Source of the DNA: JADGGV01 sp035715725
GTDB taxonomy: Bacteria; Gemmatimonadota; Gemmatimonadetes; Longimicrobiales; RSA9
NCBI GenBank assembly: GCA_035715725.1
Contig: DASTKT010000096.1
Location: forward strand, 8,789-72,788
Direction of reading: 5' to 3'
DNA: 64,000 nucleotides
The first letter of the stretch is position 1; each line of letters starts with the position of its first letter. The translations under genes were made by a program, and so were the position numbers. This document shows positions 7,856 to 15,289 of the stretch, piece after piece. The notes beneath the pieces were generated by a model that ran no database searches, was not told the DNA's origin, and saw only the letters and a program-made list of their open reading frames with translations.

Positions 7856-9267
7856 CCACCATCGACGCGTTCCACCTGCCGCGTCTCGAGGAGTCGGACG
7901 TCGAGCGCTGGGAGAGCCGGTCCATCGGCCCGGGGCTCGCGCTGCGCTTCCCGCTCCTGCGCCCGGACGGGCTGCGGCGCCTGCTCGCCCGCATGCGCGA
8001 CGCGCGCACCCGCACGCTCGCGCACCTCCCCGTCGAGCGCATCGTCCGGGCGATCGACCAGGCTGCCGCCCGCCTCGCCGACCCCGCCGATCCGCTCCGC
8101 CGCGCCGCCGACGCCTCGCTCCCGCTCGTCACCGGCCTCTCCGCGCCGATGGCGCGCCACGTCCTCGACCGCGCTCTCCTCGACTGGCGCGAGCCGGCAC
8201 TCCGCGCGCTGCTCGCCGACGAGCTCGGCGGCCCGGCCGTGCTCGACGAGTTTCGCCCCCGCTCCGGATCGCCGGTGGCCGCTCGCTACGTCCGCGCCTT
8301 CGGCCCGGCACTGGCCTTCCACGTCTTCGCCGGCAACGTTCCCGGCGTGGCGGTCACGTCGATCGTTCGCTCCCTCCTGGTCAAGGCCGCGACGCTCGGC
8401 AAGACGGCCGCCGACGAGCCCGTGCTGGCGCCGCTCTTCGCCCGCACGCTCGCCGCGGTGAGCCCGGACCTCGGCGACGTGCTCGCCGTCACGTACTGGC
8501 CCGGCGGACTCGAGCACGTGGAAGCCGTCGCGCTGCGCGAGGCCGACACCGTCGTCGTCTACGGCGGCGGAGCCGCCGAGGAGGCGATTCGGCGACGCGT
8601 CCCCGCAGGCACGCCCTTCCTCGCGCACGGGCCGCGCTACTCTTTCGGGCTGGTCGGCCGCGAGGCCCTTTCGCCCGCCCGCGCGGCCGCCCTCGCCGAG
8701 GAGGTCGGCCGGGCCGTCGCCCTCTTCGACCAGCAGGGCTGCGTCTCGCCTCACATGGTTTACGTCGAGCAGGGTGGGGAAGTCTCTCCGCGGGCATTCG
8801 GCGCACTGGTCGCCGCGGCGCTGGCGCGCCTCGAGGCCGATCTGCCGCGCGGCCCGCTGCGCCCCGAGGACGCCGCCGCCATCCACGCCGCCCGCGGCGC
8901 CGCGGAGTTCCGCGCCATCGCCGGCGGAGACGTCGAGCTGCACACCAGCCCGGGGACCGAGTGGACCGTCGCGTTCGATGCCGACCCGGCCTTCACGGCG
9001 TCCTGCCTGAACCGGTTCCTCTGGGTCAAGCCGCTGCTGGACCTGTCCGACGCGGTCGAGCTCGCCCGCCCGTTCCGCGCGTTCCTCCAGACCATCGCCA
9101 TCGCCGGCGCCGGGAGCCGGCTACCGGATCTCGCCGCTGCGCTCGGCCACGCCGGCGCCACCCGGATCACCACCTTCGAGGCGATGCCCTGGCCGCCACC
9201 CTCCTGGCACCATGACGGCCGCGGACCGCTCGTCGAGCTGCTGCGTTGGGTCGACCTCGAGGCCTAG
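7852..9267 (+). CDS. luxC: LuxC-like acyl-CoA/acyl-protein reductase
   Basis: A 471-residue protein with an aldehyde-dehydrogenase-like fold. It starts with GTG within the stop of the LuxE-like gene. Recognisable LuxC features are FHVFAGNVPGVAVTS, SLLVKAATLGKTAADEP and the catalytic cysteine loop FDQQGCVSPH (C297). LuxC reduces the acyl group presented by LuxE to a fatty aldehyde using NADPH. The pairing of LuxE and LuxC in a three-gene transcript with the DUF255 protein supports a working fatty-acid reductase. The end overlaps tail-to-tail with the macro-domain gene on the other strand (shared CTAG). Confidence 0.87.
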   Translation: MTTIDAFHLPRLEESDVERWESRSIGPGLALRFPLLRPDGLRRLLARMRDARTRTLAHLPVERIVRAIDQAAARLADPADPLRRAADASLPLVTGLSAPMARHVLDRALLDWREPALRALLADELGGPAVLDEFRPRSGSPVAARYVRAFGPALAFHVFAGNVPGVAVTSIVRSLLVKAATLGKTAADEPVLAPLFARTLAAVSPDLGDVLAVTYWPGGLEHVEAVALREADTVVVYGGGAAEEAIRRRVPAGTPFLAHGPRYSFGLVGREALSPARAAALAEEVGRAVALFDQQGCVSPHMVYVEQGGEVSPRAFGALVAAALARLEADLPRGPLRPEDAAAIHAARGAAEFRAIAGGDVELHTSPGTEWTVAFDADPAFTASCLNRFLWVKPLLDLSDAVELARPFRAFLQTIAIAGAGSRLPDLAAALGHAGATRITTFEAMPWPPPSWHHDGRGPLVELLRWVDLEA

Positions 9268-9767
9268 CGCGCCGCCAGCACCTCCTCCAGCTCCGCCGCA
9301 TCCTCCGCCGTGTAGCCGTACAGCACCACCTCTTCGGGCGGCCCCGCGTGCGCCCGCACCGCCTCCAGCATCGCCTGCGCCGCCTGCCGCAACGGGAAGC
9401 CCGCGACCCCGGAGCCCAGCACCGGGAACGCCACGCGCCGGGCCCCCAGCTCGGACGCCACCTGCAGCGCGCTCGCCGTCGCATCCCGGATCGTCCGCTC
9501 CGACGCCGGCTCGTCCCCCATCGCCGCGGCGTGGATCACCCATCGCGCCGGCAGCTCCCCCGCCGTCGTCGCCACGGCCGCGCCGACCCGGATCGGCCCG
9601 TGCTGCCGCACGTATGCATCACACTCCTCCTGCACGCGGGGCCCGCCGCGCCGCCGGATCGCGCCCGCTACCCCCGCCCCCAGCACCAGGTGGTTGTTCG
9701 CCGCGTTCACCACCGCATCTCCATCGAAGCCGGTGATGTCGCCCGTCACGATCCGCACGGCGCCCAT
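9264..9767 (-). CDS. Macro domain protein (ADP-ribose / O-acetyl-ADP-ribose hydrolase type)
   Basis: A 167-residue single-domain macro protein. Motifs are GDITGFDGDAVVNAANN at the N-terminus (ADP-ribose binding), GAGVAGAIRRRGG (phosphate loop), WVIHAAAMG and FPVLGSGVAGFP. These match the MacroD/YmdB and poly-ADP-ribose-glycohydrolase-like groups that bind or hydrolyse ADP-ribose derivatives. Substrate cannot be chosen from sequence alone. The ATG follows the upstream gene's TAG by 3 bases, so it is in an operon with the 91-residue protein at 9771-10046. Confidence 0.9.
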   Translation of the reverse strand: MGAVRIVTGDITGFDGDAVVNAANNHLVLGAGVAGAIRRRGGPRVQEECDAYVRQHGPIRVGAAVATTAGELPARWVIHAAAMGDEPASERTIRDATASALQVASELGARRVAFPVLGSGVAGFPLRQAAQAMLEAVRAHAGPPEEVVLYGYTAEDAAELEEVLAAR

Positions 9768-9770
9768 GGC

Positions 9771-10046
9771 CTACGCCGGCTCCGACCGCCGGAACACCTC
9801 GCGGATCTCCTCCTCCCCCATTGCGCGCCACCGCTCGTCCACCACGCCCGCCGGAATGTCCAGCCGCGCCAGCCGCTTGACCTCCGACGGGACATCGTTG
9901 CACACGAACAGCGCCTCCGCGTGCTCCTCGCCCCCCTCGTGTATCCCCGACGTCACCATCCCCGTCCACTGCCGACCCCGATCGTCCCGGAACACGCGCG
10001 GCGTGGTCTCCGGCGTCTCCTCCACGGGCCGCTTCTCCCATTCCAT
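9771..10046 (-). CDS. Small hypothetical acidic protein
   Basis: A 91-residue soluble protein. The start at 10046 is well supported by an AGGAGG about 6 bases upstream on the minus strand (complement of 10052-10058). The sequence contains VFRDDRGRQWTGMVTSG, a single cysteine (LFVCNDVP) and a charged C-terminus. I do not recognise the family. It lies 3 bases upstream of the macro-domain gene and is presumably co-transcribed with it. Confidence 0.65.
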   Translation of the reverse strand: MEWEKRPVEETPETTPRVFRDDRGRQWTGMVTSGIHEGGEEHAEALFVCNDVPSEVKRLARLDIPAGVVDERWRAMGEEEIREVFRRSEPA

Positions 10047-10385
10047 GCTCGCCTCCTTCGCCACGTCCCTCGGCGCCTCACCGCGAGGGCCGCCGACCGT
10101 TTCGTCCGTGCAACGCCCGTACCCGGCGCGCCGGCTGGCCACATCGTGCGCATCGGCGGACCCGATTGGCGCATGTGCGCCTCACTTCCCGGCATCCGCG
10201 CCGGGTCGATTTCCGAAACATGCGTCGCCGGCCGATCGGCCTAAGCGTTTTGTGGTAAATATTTGGCGATTTTTCCACAAATGCGCGGCCGAAAGGGGAA
10301 CGCCGCTTGCACTCGGGCCCCGCCGTTCGCGCGGCCGTTTTGTCAACGGTCGACGTTACCGACCCAACGGAATGGAGGGAGCGCG
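10047..10385. other. 339-bp divergent intergenic region with palindromes
   Basis: No gene is seen between the minus-strand hypothetical (start 10046) and the lytic transglycosylase (start 10386). The stretch holds three symmetrical elements: GGCGCATGTGCGCC at 10168-10181, GGCCGATCGGCC at 10230-10241, and the inverted repeat TTTGTGG/CCACAAA (10249-10255 and 10275-10281) around an unusually AT-rich 19-base core. The AT-rich core stands out in this GC-rich window and is the best candidate for the regulatory region of one or both divergent genes. No clean -35/-10 pair was found. Confidence 0.5.
10249..10281. promoter_or_regulatory. Inverted repeat TTTGTGG-N19-CCACAAA in AT-rich island
   Basis: Two perfect 7-base arms separated by 19 bases that are mostly A and T. 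It lies about 105 bases before the transglycosylase ATG. It could be a protein-binding site or part of a promoter; a transcript terminator is unlikely because no gene ends here. Confidence 0.4.
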
Positions 10386-11078
10386 ATGATCGGCATGTTG
10401 CTGTACGTGCTGCGTTCGCTCTTCCCGCCAAACCGCCGGCGGCGCTGGCCGGCCTTCGGGGCCGCCGCGCTGTTGGCGGCGCTCCTCGCGGGCACCGGGG
10501 CGTATGGCGCGGGACTGCTGGCGAACGTCCCCGTCCGGCGGATCACGCGGGAAGAGGTGGATGCCCTGCTCGTGAGAGCGCAGCGGGCACAGAAGGCGTA
10601 TGGCGGGGCGGAGACGTACATCGGCGGCACGGTCCGGCCGCTCGAGCGCGTGCTCCGCGGTTACCGGAACGACCCGGAGCTGGCGCGGCGGATCGCCCTG
10701 GCGGTGGTTCGCCAGTCGAACCGGCTGCGCCTCGATCGGAAGCTCCTGACGGGTGTGCTGCTGGTGGAGAACCCGGATCTGAATCCGCGAGCGCGCAGCG
10801 TGGTCGGCGCTCGCGGCCTGATGCAGGTCATGCCGCTGCATCGAGGGGCCTGGCCGTGCCGCGGCCCGCTCGAGGAGGTGGAGGCGAACATCTGCTACGG
10901 CGCCCACATCTTCGCGGACAACCTGCGCGAGTCGGACGGCGATGTGCGGCAGGCGCTGCTGCGATACAACGGGTGCGTGCGGGGCACGAACACCCCGGAC
11001 TGCGCGGCCTACCCGTCGCAAGTGTTTGCGCGCGCCCGCCGCGTGGCCAGTCGCTCGCACTTCATCTCGGCGGAGTAG
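10386..11078 (+). CDS. Membrane-anchored lytic transglycosylase, SLT family (paralogue 1)
   Basis: A 230-residue protein cleaving peptidoglycan glycan strands. ATG 10386 is chosen over upstream in-frame starts because GGAGG lies about 8 bases before it and the residues that follow give a basic N-terminus plus one membrane segment (about 22-45). The SLT domain has the catalytic glutamate in LLVENPDLNP (E128), followed by SVVGARGLMQVMP, the family signature. A C-terminal YNGCVRGTNTPDC adds two cysteines that probably form a disulphide. The same segment occurs in the second transglycosylase at 51440-52162. It is a single gene; a strong stem-loop follows the stop. Confidence 0.9.
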   Translation: MIGMLLYVLRSLFPPNRRRRWPAFGAAALLAALLAGTGAYGAGLLANVPVRRITREEVDALLVRAQRAQKAYGGAETYIGGTVRPLERVLRGYRNDPELARRIALAVVRQSNRLRLDRKLLTGVLLVENPDLNPRARSVVGARGLMQVMPLHRGAWPCRGPLEEVEANICYGAHIFADNLRESDGDVRQALLRYNGCVRGTNTPDCAAYPSQVFARARRVASRSHFISAE

Positions 11079-11110
11079 CGTAGCTAGCGGGCGGGGGTAA
11101 GACCCGGGGG

Positions 11111-11142
11111 CCGCCGCAGAGCCGGGTTCGGCTCTGCGGCGG
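11111..11142. terminator. Stem-loop between convergent genes
   Basis: Perfect 13-base arms (CCGCCGCAGAGCC and its complement) flank a 6-base loop, 33 bases after the transglycosylase stop and 45 bases from the end of the opposing gene. There is no T-tract on either side, so termination by itself is uncertain. Confidence 0.5.
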
Positions 11143-11186
11143 TCCGGTCGATACGGGCCGATTCCCGGGTGGATCCGTCGCGGCCG

Positions 11187-11543
11187 TTAGCCGATGAAGC
11201 TGGGGAGCGGGTGCTCCGGCGCCGGCGCGGTGCCGGCGGCGGTCCGCGCCTCGAGTTCGGCGCGCACGAACTTCAATACCTGCCCCTCGTCCAGCCGCTC
11301 CGCGTCCCAGAAGCGCGTGAAGGCGTTCCCACGCCGGCCCTTCCGGTCGCAGTCCACCGACCCCGCGCTCCCGCGGCGGTAGCTCAGGACACAGCCATCC
11401 CACGTCCCGCGCTTGACGACCCCCCGTTCGAGGTCAATGGAGAGCTGCACCAGACCATCGTAGGCGAATTCCCTGAGTTCGGTCCGGAGCTCGTTCTCGG
11501 CGTCGGCCATTCGGGGGCTGGAGAGGAAGGAGAATAGCCACAT
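11187..11543 (-). CDS. Hypothetical 118-residue protein
   Basis: The start at 11543 is chosen because AGGAGG sits about 7 bases upstream on the minus strand (complement of 11550-11556). A second Met at 11510 is also possible. The N-terminus MWLFSFLSSPR is weakly hydrophobic. The body has a WDGCVLSYRRG segment and SVDCDRKG, giving two cysteines. I recognise no family. It lies downstream of tRNA-Asn on the same strand but is separated from it by an intrinsic terminator. Confidence 0.6.
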   Translation of the reverse strand: MWLFSFLSSPRMADAENELRTELREFAYDGLVQLSIDLERGVVKRGTWDGCVLSYRRGSAGSVDCDRKGRRGNAFTRFWDAERLDEGQVLKFVRAELEARTAAGTAPAPEHPLPSFIG

Positions 11544-11611
11544 ACGAAGCCTCCTACACGGGGGACTGCAACGGCGGGAGGGACCCGCCCGGGGGAACCG
11601 TATGCGCGGGC

Positions 11612-11658
11612 AAAAGAAAAAGGGACCCCGGCCGGCGCTGCCTCGCGCGGGATCCCTT
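11612..11658 (-). terminator. Intrinsic terminator after tRNA-Asn
   Basis: Read on the minus strand, AAGGGATCCCG pairs with CGGGGTCCCTT (11 base pairs, one G-T wobble) and is followed by TTTTTCTTTT. It starts 4 bases after the 3' end of the tRNA. This is a textbook rho-independent terminator and separates the tRNA from the hypothetical gene below it. Confidence 0.88.
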
Positions 11659-11661
11659 GAC

Positions 11662-11733
11662 TGGGGCGGCAGGGCTCGAACCTGCAACCTGCCGGTTAAC
11701 AGCCGGCCGCTCTGCCCGTTGAGCTACACCCCA
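11662..11733 (-). tRNA. tRNA-Asn (anticodon GTT)
   Basis: On the minus strand the 72-base sequence folds as a cloverleaf: acceptor TGGGGTG pairing with CGCCCCA, D-arm around TAGCTCAACGGGCAGAGC, anticodon stem GCCGG/CCGGC with loop CTGTTAA (anticodon GTT), and T-arm GCAGG-TTCGAGC-CCTGC. CCA is not encoded. A promoter is seen 64-92 bases upstream and a terminator directly follows. There is no integrase or direct repeat nearby to suggest use as an attachment site. Confidence 0.95.
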
Positions 11734-11796
11734 TTCGCGAAGCCTGGAAAGTGAGCCGCGGGCGCGGCTCGCCAAGGCTTCCCCATGTGTTCCCGG

Positions 11797-11825
11797 AACC
11801 TAATCCGCCGCTCGAATGGGGTCAA
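11797..11825 (-). promoter_or_regulatory. Sigma-70-type promoter for tRNA-Asn
   Basis: On the minus strand TTGACC (complement of 11820-11825) is followed after 17 bases by TAGGTT (complement of 11797-11802). The predicted start is near 11790, giving a leader of about 57 bases before the mature tRNA 5' end. Confidence 0.75.
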
Positions 11826-11949
11826 CCCTTCGGGCCTTGCGGGGCCGCAAGAGTCGCGCCTCGAAGCGCCCCGCGAACACCCTCGATCGGCGCGTGATCG
11901 GTCGCCGCCGGCCACATTGGTCCGGGCAGCCGCGATTCGTGTCGGCCGC

Positions 11950-12864
11950 TCAGAGGTGCCGCGAGGCCGGCAGGAGCGAGCGGTGGATCGCGAGTGCCGC
12001 CCTCACCCCGGAGGCGGCCGCGCTGACGGCGAGGTACGGCGGTCCCGCCAGGTCGCCGGCCGCGAAGACTCCGCGAATCGACGTCTCCTGCGCATGATCG
12101 ACGGTCAGTTGGCCACCCTCGCGGTCGCAGCCGAGCACCTCGGCGATGTCGCACGCGGGACGGGCGCCGAGATGGAAGAAGAGCGCCTCGGCGGTGACGG
12201 CCGGCGGCGCATCGAGCTCGATCCGCTCCAGCCGGCCACCGGCTGCGACGATCCGCCGGACCCTCTCGGTCCGGAGCTGGATGTCGTTCGCGCGCAGCTT
12301 GTCGAGCTCCTCGGGTCGGAGCTCGTTCGGTGCGCCGTCGGTCAGGAGCTGCACGCTGGAGGCCCAGGTGAGCAGGTACAGCGCGAGTGCCGCCGCCTCG
12401 CGATCACGGCCGTAGACCGCGACGGGTGCGCCCACCACGCTCGGTCCGTCGCAGTCCGGGCAATGGAAGGCGGACTGCCCGAACGCCTCCTCGAGCCCCG
12501 GCAGCTCCGGGAGCAGATCGCGCAGGCCGAACGCGAGGAGCACCCGACGTGCGTGCTGGATCGCGCCCTCGTCCGTGCGGACCGTGAACGCGTCCTGCGC
12601 GCCCTCGACCGAGCGTACCGTGCCGGAGGCGAATTCGGCGCCGGCGGCCATGGCCTGCTCGCGGAGCCGAGCCCGGATCTCGTCCGGCGGCAGGTCGGGC
12701 AGGCCGGGGAACCCGTGAACGGCCCACGTGACGCGGTTGCGGGGCCGGCCGGCGTCCAGCACCAGCGCACGGCGGCGGTATCGCGCGAGCCAGAGCGCCG
12801 CGGAGAGCCCCGCGGGCCCGCCGCCGACCACGACGACATCCCATCCCGCGGCGGCGCGGCTCAC
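11950..12864 (-). CDS. Thioredoxin-reductase-like FAD oxidoreductase
   Basis: A 304-residue flavoprotein beginning with GTG inside the kinase stop (GTGA at 12861-12864). FAD-binding is shown by VVVVGGGPAGLSAA (about 10-23) and the C-terminal GVFAAGDLAG. The redox-active pair is C135/C138 in FHCPDCDGPS. The place where thioredoxin reductases carry the NADPH-binding GxGxxA motif reads VAVYGRDREAAALA, so the usual glycines are partly missing. It may use a different donor, as ferredoxin-dependent relatives do, or bind NADPH atypically. Overlap with a histidine kinase gene suggests a link between redox state and that signalling pathway; this is inference. Confidence 0.85.
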   Translation of the reverse strand: MSRAAAGWDVVVVGGGPAGLSAALWLARYRRRALVLDAGRPRNRVTWAVHGFPGLPDLPPDEIRARLREQAMAAGAEFASGTVRSVEGAQDAFTVRTDEGAIQHARRVLLAFGLRDLLPELPGLEEAFGQSAFHCPDCDGPSVVGAPVAVYGRDREAAALALYLLTWASSVQLLTDGAPNELRPEELDKLRANDIQLRTERVRRIVAAGGRLERIELDAPPAVTAEALFFHLGARPACDIAEVLGCDREGGQLTVDHAQETSIRGVFAAGDLAGPPYLAVSAAASGVRAALAIHRSLLPASRHL

Positions 12865-14330
12865 GACGGCAGCGTGGCGGGGGCCGGCGCGGGCTGGCGG
12901 ATCGGCAGCACGATCTGGAAGCTGGTGCCCCGGCCCGGGGAGCTCTCCACGCTGATCCGTCCACCGTGGGCCTCCGCCACCTCCCGTGCGATGCTGAGCC
13001 CGAGGCCGGCGCCCTTGGTCCGGGCCTCCGCTCCCACCTGGTAGTACTTCTCGAAGATGTGCGCGAGCTGCTGGGGCGGGATCCCGACGCCTGTGTCCGT
13101 CACGGTCAGGTGCACGCTGTCCTTCGTCCCGCGGGCGAGCACGCGGATCCGCCCGCCGGCCGGGGTGAACTTCAGCGCGTTCGACAGGAGGTTGCCGAGC
13201 AGCTGGTCGCGGATGCGCGGCGCGTCGATCGGCACGTGCTGCGGCGTGGACGGGTCCACCTGGACCTGGAGGTCGATCTCCTTCTGCCGCGCGAGCGGGT
13301 CGAAGGCTCGCTCCACCTCCCCGAGGAGCGCGTACAGGTCCGCGACCTCGACCTCCATCCGCAGCCCGCCCGCCTCCAGGCGGCTGATGTCCAGCAACTG
13401 GTTCACCAGCCGGGTGAGCACACGGGTCTGCTCGTGGACCGCGCCCAGCACCTCCCGCTGCTTCTCGTTCACGTCGCCGTAGATGCCGTCCTCGAGCAGC
13501 TCCGTGTACCCGCCGACCACGTTGATCGGCGTCTTCAGCTCGTGCGTGGCGATGCTGATGAACTCGGCCTTCAGCCGGTCCAGCTCCGCCAGGCGCTGCG
13601 TCATGGAGCGGAACGACCGGGCGAGGTCGCCGATCTCGTCGTCGCGGCGGTACGGCAGGTCGCCGGGCACGATGAACTCCCCCCCCGCGACGGCGGCCAT
13701 CGCGCGCCGCAGCTTCCGGAGCGGCCGCGTAAAGGCGTCCGTCGTCCACAGCCCCAGCAGCAGCGTGATCAGCAGGGCGACGATGAGGCCGCCGAGCATC
13801 GTGGTCGTCGCCGTCGCGCTGATCTTCCGCGCTCGATTGACTTCGCCCTGGCTGCGGTGGTCGATGGCCTGCGCGATGTCGTCCAGCGAATCCTGCACCG
13901 CGGCGAGCGCGGGCTTCAGCCCCTCGAACGCCTGGGCCGCCTCGTTGACGCGTCCGCTCTGGACGAGCTCCTCGATCCGCTGCGTCGAGCGGCCGATCGC
14001 ATCGAGGCGTGCGCCCGTCGCGCTCACCGCTTCGGCGTAACCGGCCGCTCCGAGCCGCGCAATCTGCGTCCGCGCGTTGATCAGCGCGTTGTGCATGCCG
14101 ACCCGCTGGTCCTCCGACGGCGTCGCGATGTAGCTGCGCTCGAACCGGTTCAACTCGGCCAGCTCGCGCTGCAGACCGCCCAGCGCGAGAAACGCCGCGG
14201 CGTGGCGGCCCTGGAGTTCCTCGGCGATGTCCCGGAGATCCGCGAGCTGGCTCACGCCGTACACCGCTGGAATGACCAGGAGCGCGATTGTGCCTGCCAG
14301 GGAGAGGACCAGACGGGTTCGAACGGTCAT
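12861..14330 (-). CDS. Membrane sensor histidine kinase with HAMP domain
   Basis: A 489-residue kinase. The start at ATG 14330 is preferred because it is followed directly by the first membrane segment (about 8-28); an earlier in-frame start would overlap the upstream gene. A helical periplasmic sensor (about 29-172) resembles a four-helix-bundle domain. Then come a second membrane segment (about 173-195), HAMP, and a HisKA domain with the phospho-accepting His in ATHELKTP (H263). The ATPase domain has LLSNALKF (N box), DTGVGIPP (G1) and KGAGLGLSIA (G2). No response regulator is adjacent. It lies between a lipoprotein gene (28 bases upstream) and an overlapping flavoprotein gene. Confidence 0.93.
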   Translation of the reverse strand: MTVRTRLVLSLAGTIALLVIPAVYGVSQLADLRDIAEELQGRHAAAFLALGGLQRELAELNRFERSYIATPSEDQRVGMHNALINARTQIARLGAAGYAEAVSATGARLDAIGRSTQRIEELVQSGRVNEAAQAFEGLKPALAAVQDSLDDIAQAIDHRSQGEVNRARKISATATTTMLGGLIVALLITLLLGLWTTDAFTRPLRKLRRAMAAVAGGEFIVPGDLPYRRDDEIGDLARSFRSMTQRLAELDRLKAEFISIATHELKTPINVVGGYTELLEDGIYGDVNEKQREVLGAVHEQTRVLTRLVNQLLDISRLEAGGLRMEVEVADLYALLGEVERAFDPLARQKEIDLQVQVDPSTPQHVPIDAPRIRDQLLGNLLSNALKFTPAGGRIRVLARGTKDSVHLTVTDTGVGIPPQQLAHIFEKYYQVGAEARTKGAGLGLSIAREVAEAHGGRISVESSPGRGTSFQIVLPIRQPAPAPATLPS

Positions 14331-14358
14331 GCGCGTCGTCGGTGTCTCGGCGGGACCG

Positions 14359-15045
14359 TCAAGGTTTGAGGATCCGGCGGATGCGGGCAAGCTCCTGCTG
14401 CGTGTCTTCGAGCTGCTTGTCCTTGTCCGCGATCTGCCGGTCCCGCTCCGAAACCTGTGCCTGCAGCCTCCGCAGGCGCGCGTTCAGCGAGTCCCGCGTC
14501 ACCTCCAGCTCGCGGATCCGCGCCGTCACCGGGGCGCCCGGAAGCTGAGGCAGCGCGCGCGTGCGACCCGCCTGCGCCAACGTCCGGGCGCGAACCGAGT
14601 CCAGCAGGACGTCGCGCGCCATCGCCCGCGCCGAATCCGCGACCGCCTCCGCCTGGTCGGCCCGCTGCTCCGCCGCGCCGAGCTCCAGTGCCAGTAGGTA
14701 CAGAACCTCGGCCGGCTCCTCCGCCACCGCCGTGGTGTCCGCGAGCCCCAGATACTGCGCCAGCAGCGCCGCGCCGCCCGGGAGGTCGCGCGCCGGATTC
14801 CGCGGGTCCAGCCGGCTCGCGGCCAGCGACAGCAACGCCTGCTTCCCGACCGTTCCATCCGGATCGGTCCGGTAGAGCCGCTCGAGTTGCATCGCCGCGG
14901 CGCCGTAGTCGCCGCGATCGAGCGTGACGAGCGCCTGCTCCAGGCGGACCTCCGGACCCGCCGGCACCGGCTCGCGGCGCCGCATGACGGCGCACGAGAG
15001 CGGTGCGGCGAGTGCCGCCACGAGCAGCAGCACGGTCGATCTCAT
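14359..15045 (-). CDS. Putative lipoprotein with TPR-like region and coiled coil
   Basis: A 228-residue protein. The start at 15045 gives a signal peptide with a lipobox (AAPLSC, Cys 18). The next part has short helical repeats (LDRGDYGAAAMQLERLY) resembling tetratricopeptide units. Residues about 175-228 are a charged coiled coil (RLRRLQAQVSERDRQIADKD). An envelope-anchored scaffold is likely, though no family is assigned. It is the first gene of an operon with the sensor kinase and flavoprotein. A promoter is visible at 15109-15137. Confidence 0.75.
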   Translation of the reverse strand: MRSTVLLLVAALAAPLSCAVMRRREPVPAGPEVRLEQALVTLDRGDYGAAAMQLERLYRTDPDGTVGKQALLSLAASRLDPRNPARDLPGGAALLAQYLGLADTTAVAEEPAEVLYLLALELGAAEQRADQAEAVADSARAMARDVLLDSVRARTLAQAGRTRALPQLPGAPVTARIRELEVTRDSLNARLRRLQAQVSERDRQIADKDKQLEDTQQELARIRRILKP

Positions 15046-15108
15046 TCCTCGATGGCTCCTCTGCCGGGTCCGAGCCCGGGCTCTTCGCGACGTTGTGGGA
15101 CCATGCAA

Positions 15109-15137
15109 AGCCTAGGCCCCGATCGGCCCCCTCGCAA
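15109..15137 (-). promoter_or_regulatory. Candidate promoter for lipoprotein-kinase-flavoprotein operon
   Basis: On the minus strand TTGCGA (complement of 15132-15137), a 17-base spacer and TAGGCT (complement of 15109-15114). The predicted start near 15102 gives a leader of about 57 bases. Confidence 0.55.
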
Positions 15138-15224
15138 TGCCCGCGGCACGCGCCGTGCAAGGAATCCGGCGCGCTCGTCCGACATCGCCGCGTCCCGACT
15201 CGACCCCGGAATTCACGAGCCGCG

Positions 15225-15254
15225 TTGCATGCGCGGCCTCTGCACCGGTACATT
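15225..15254 (+). promoter_or_regulatory. Candidate promoter for the gas-vesicle operon
   Basis: TTGCAT at 15225-15230, an 18-base spacer and TACATT at 15249-15254. The predicted start near 15261 is about 29 bases before the gvpL1 ATG. It is the only -35/-10 pair I see between the divergent genes on this strand. Confidence 0.55.
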
Positions 15255-15289
15255 CGGCCAGGCCCGCTCCCCCCAACCGACGAACGAGC

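Noticed and set aside
4964..9267. Bioluminescence operon
   Set aside because: LuxE- and LuxC-like proteins are present, but luciferase subunits, LuxD and flavin reductase are missing in the surrounding sequence.
11662..11733. tRNA-Asn as an integration site of a mobile element
   Set aside because: No integrase, no direct repeat of the tRNA 3' end and no compositional change next to it.
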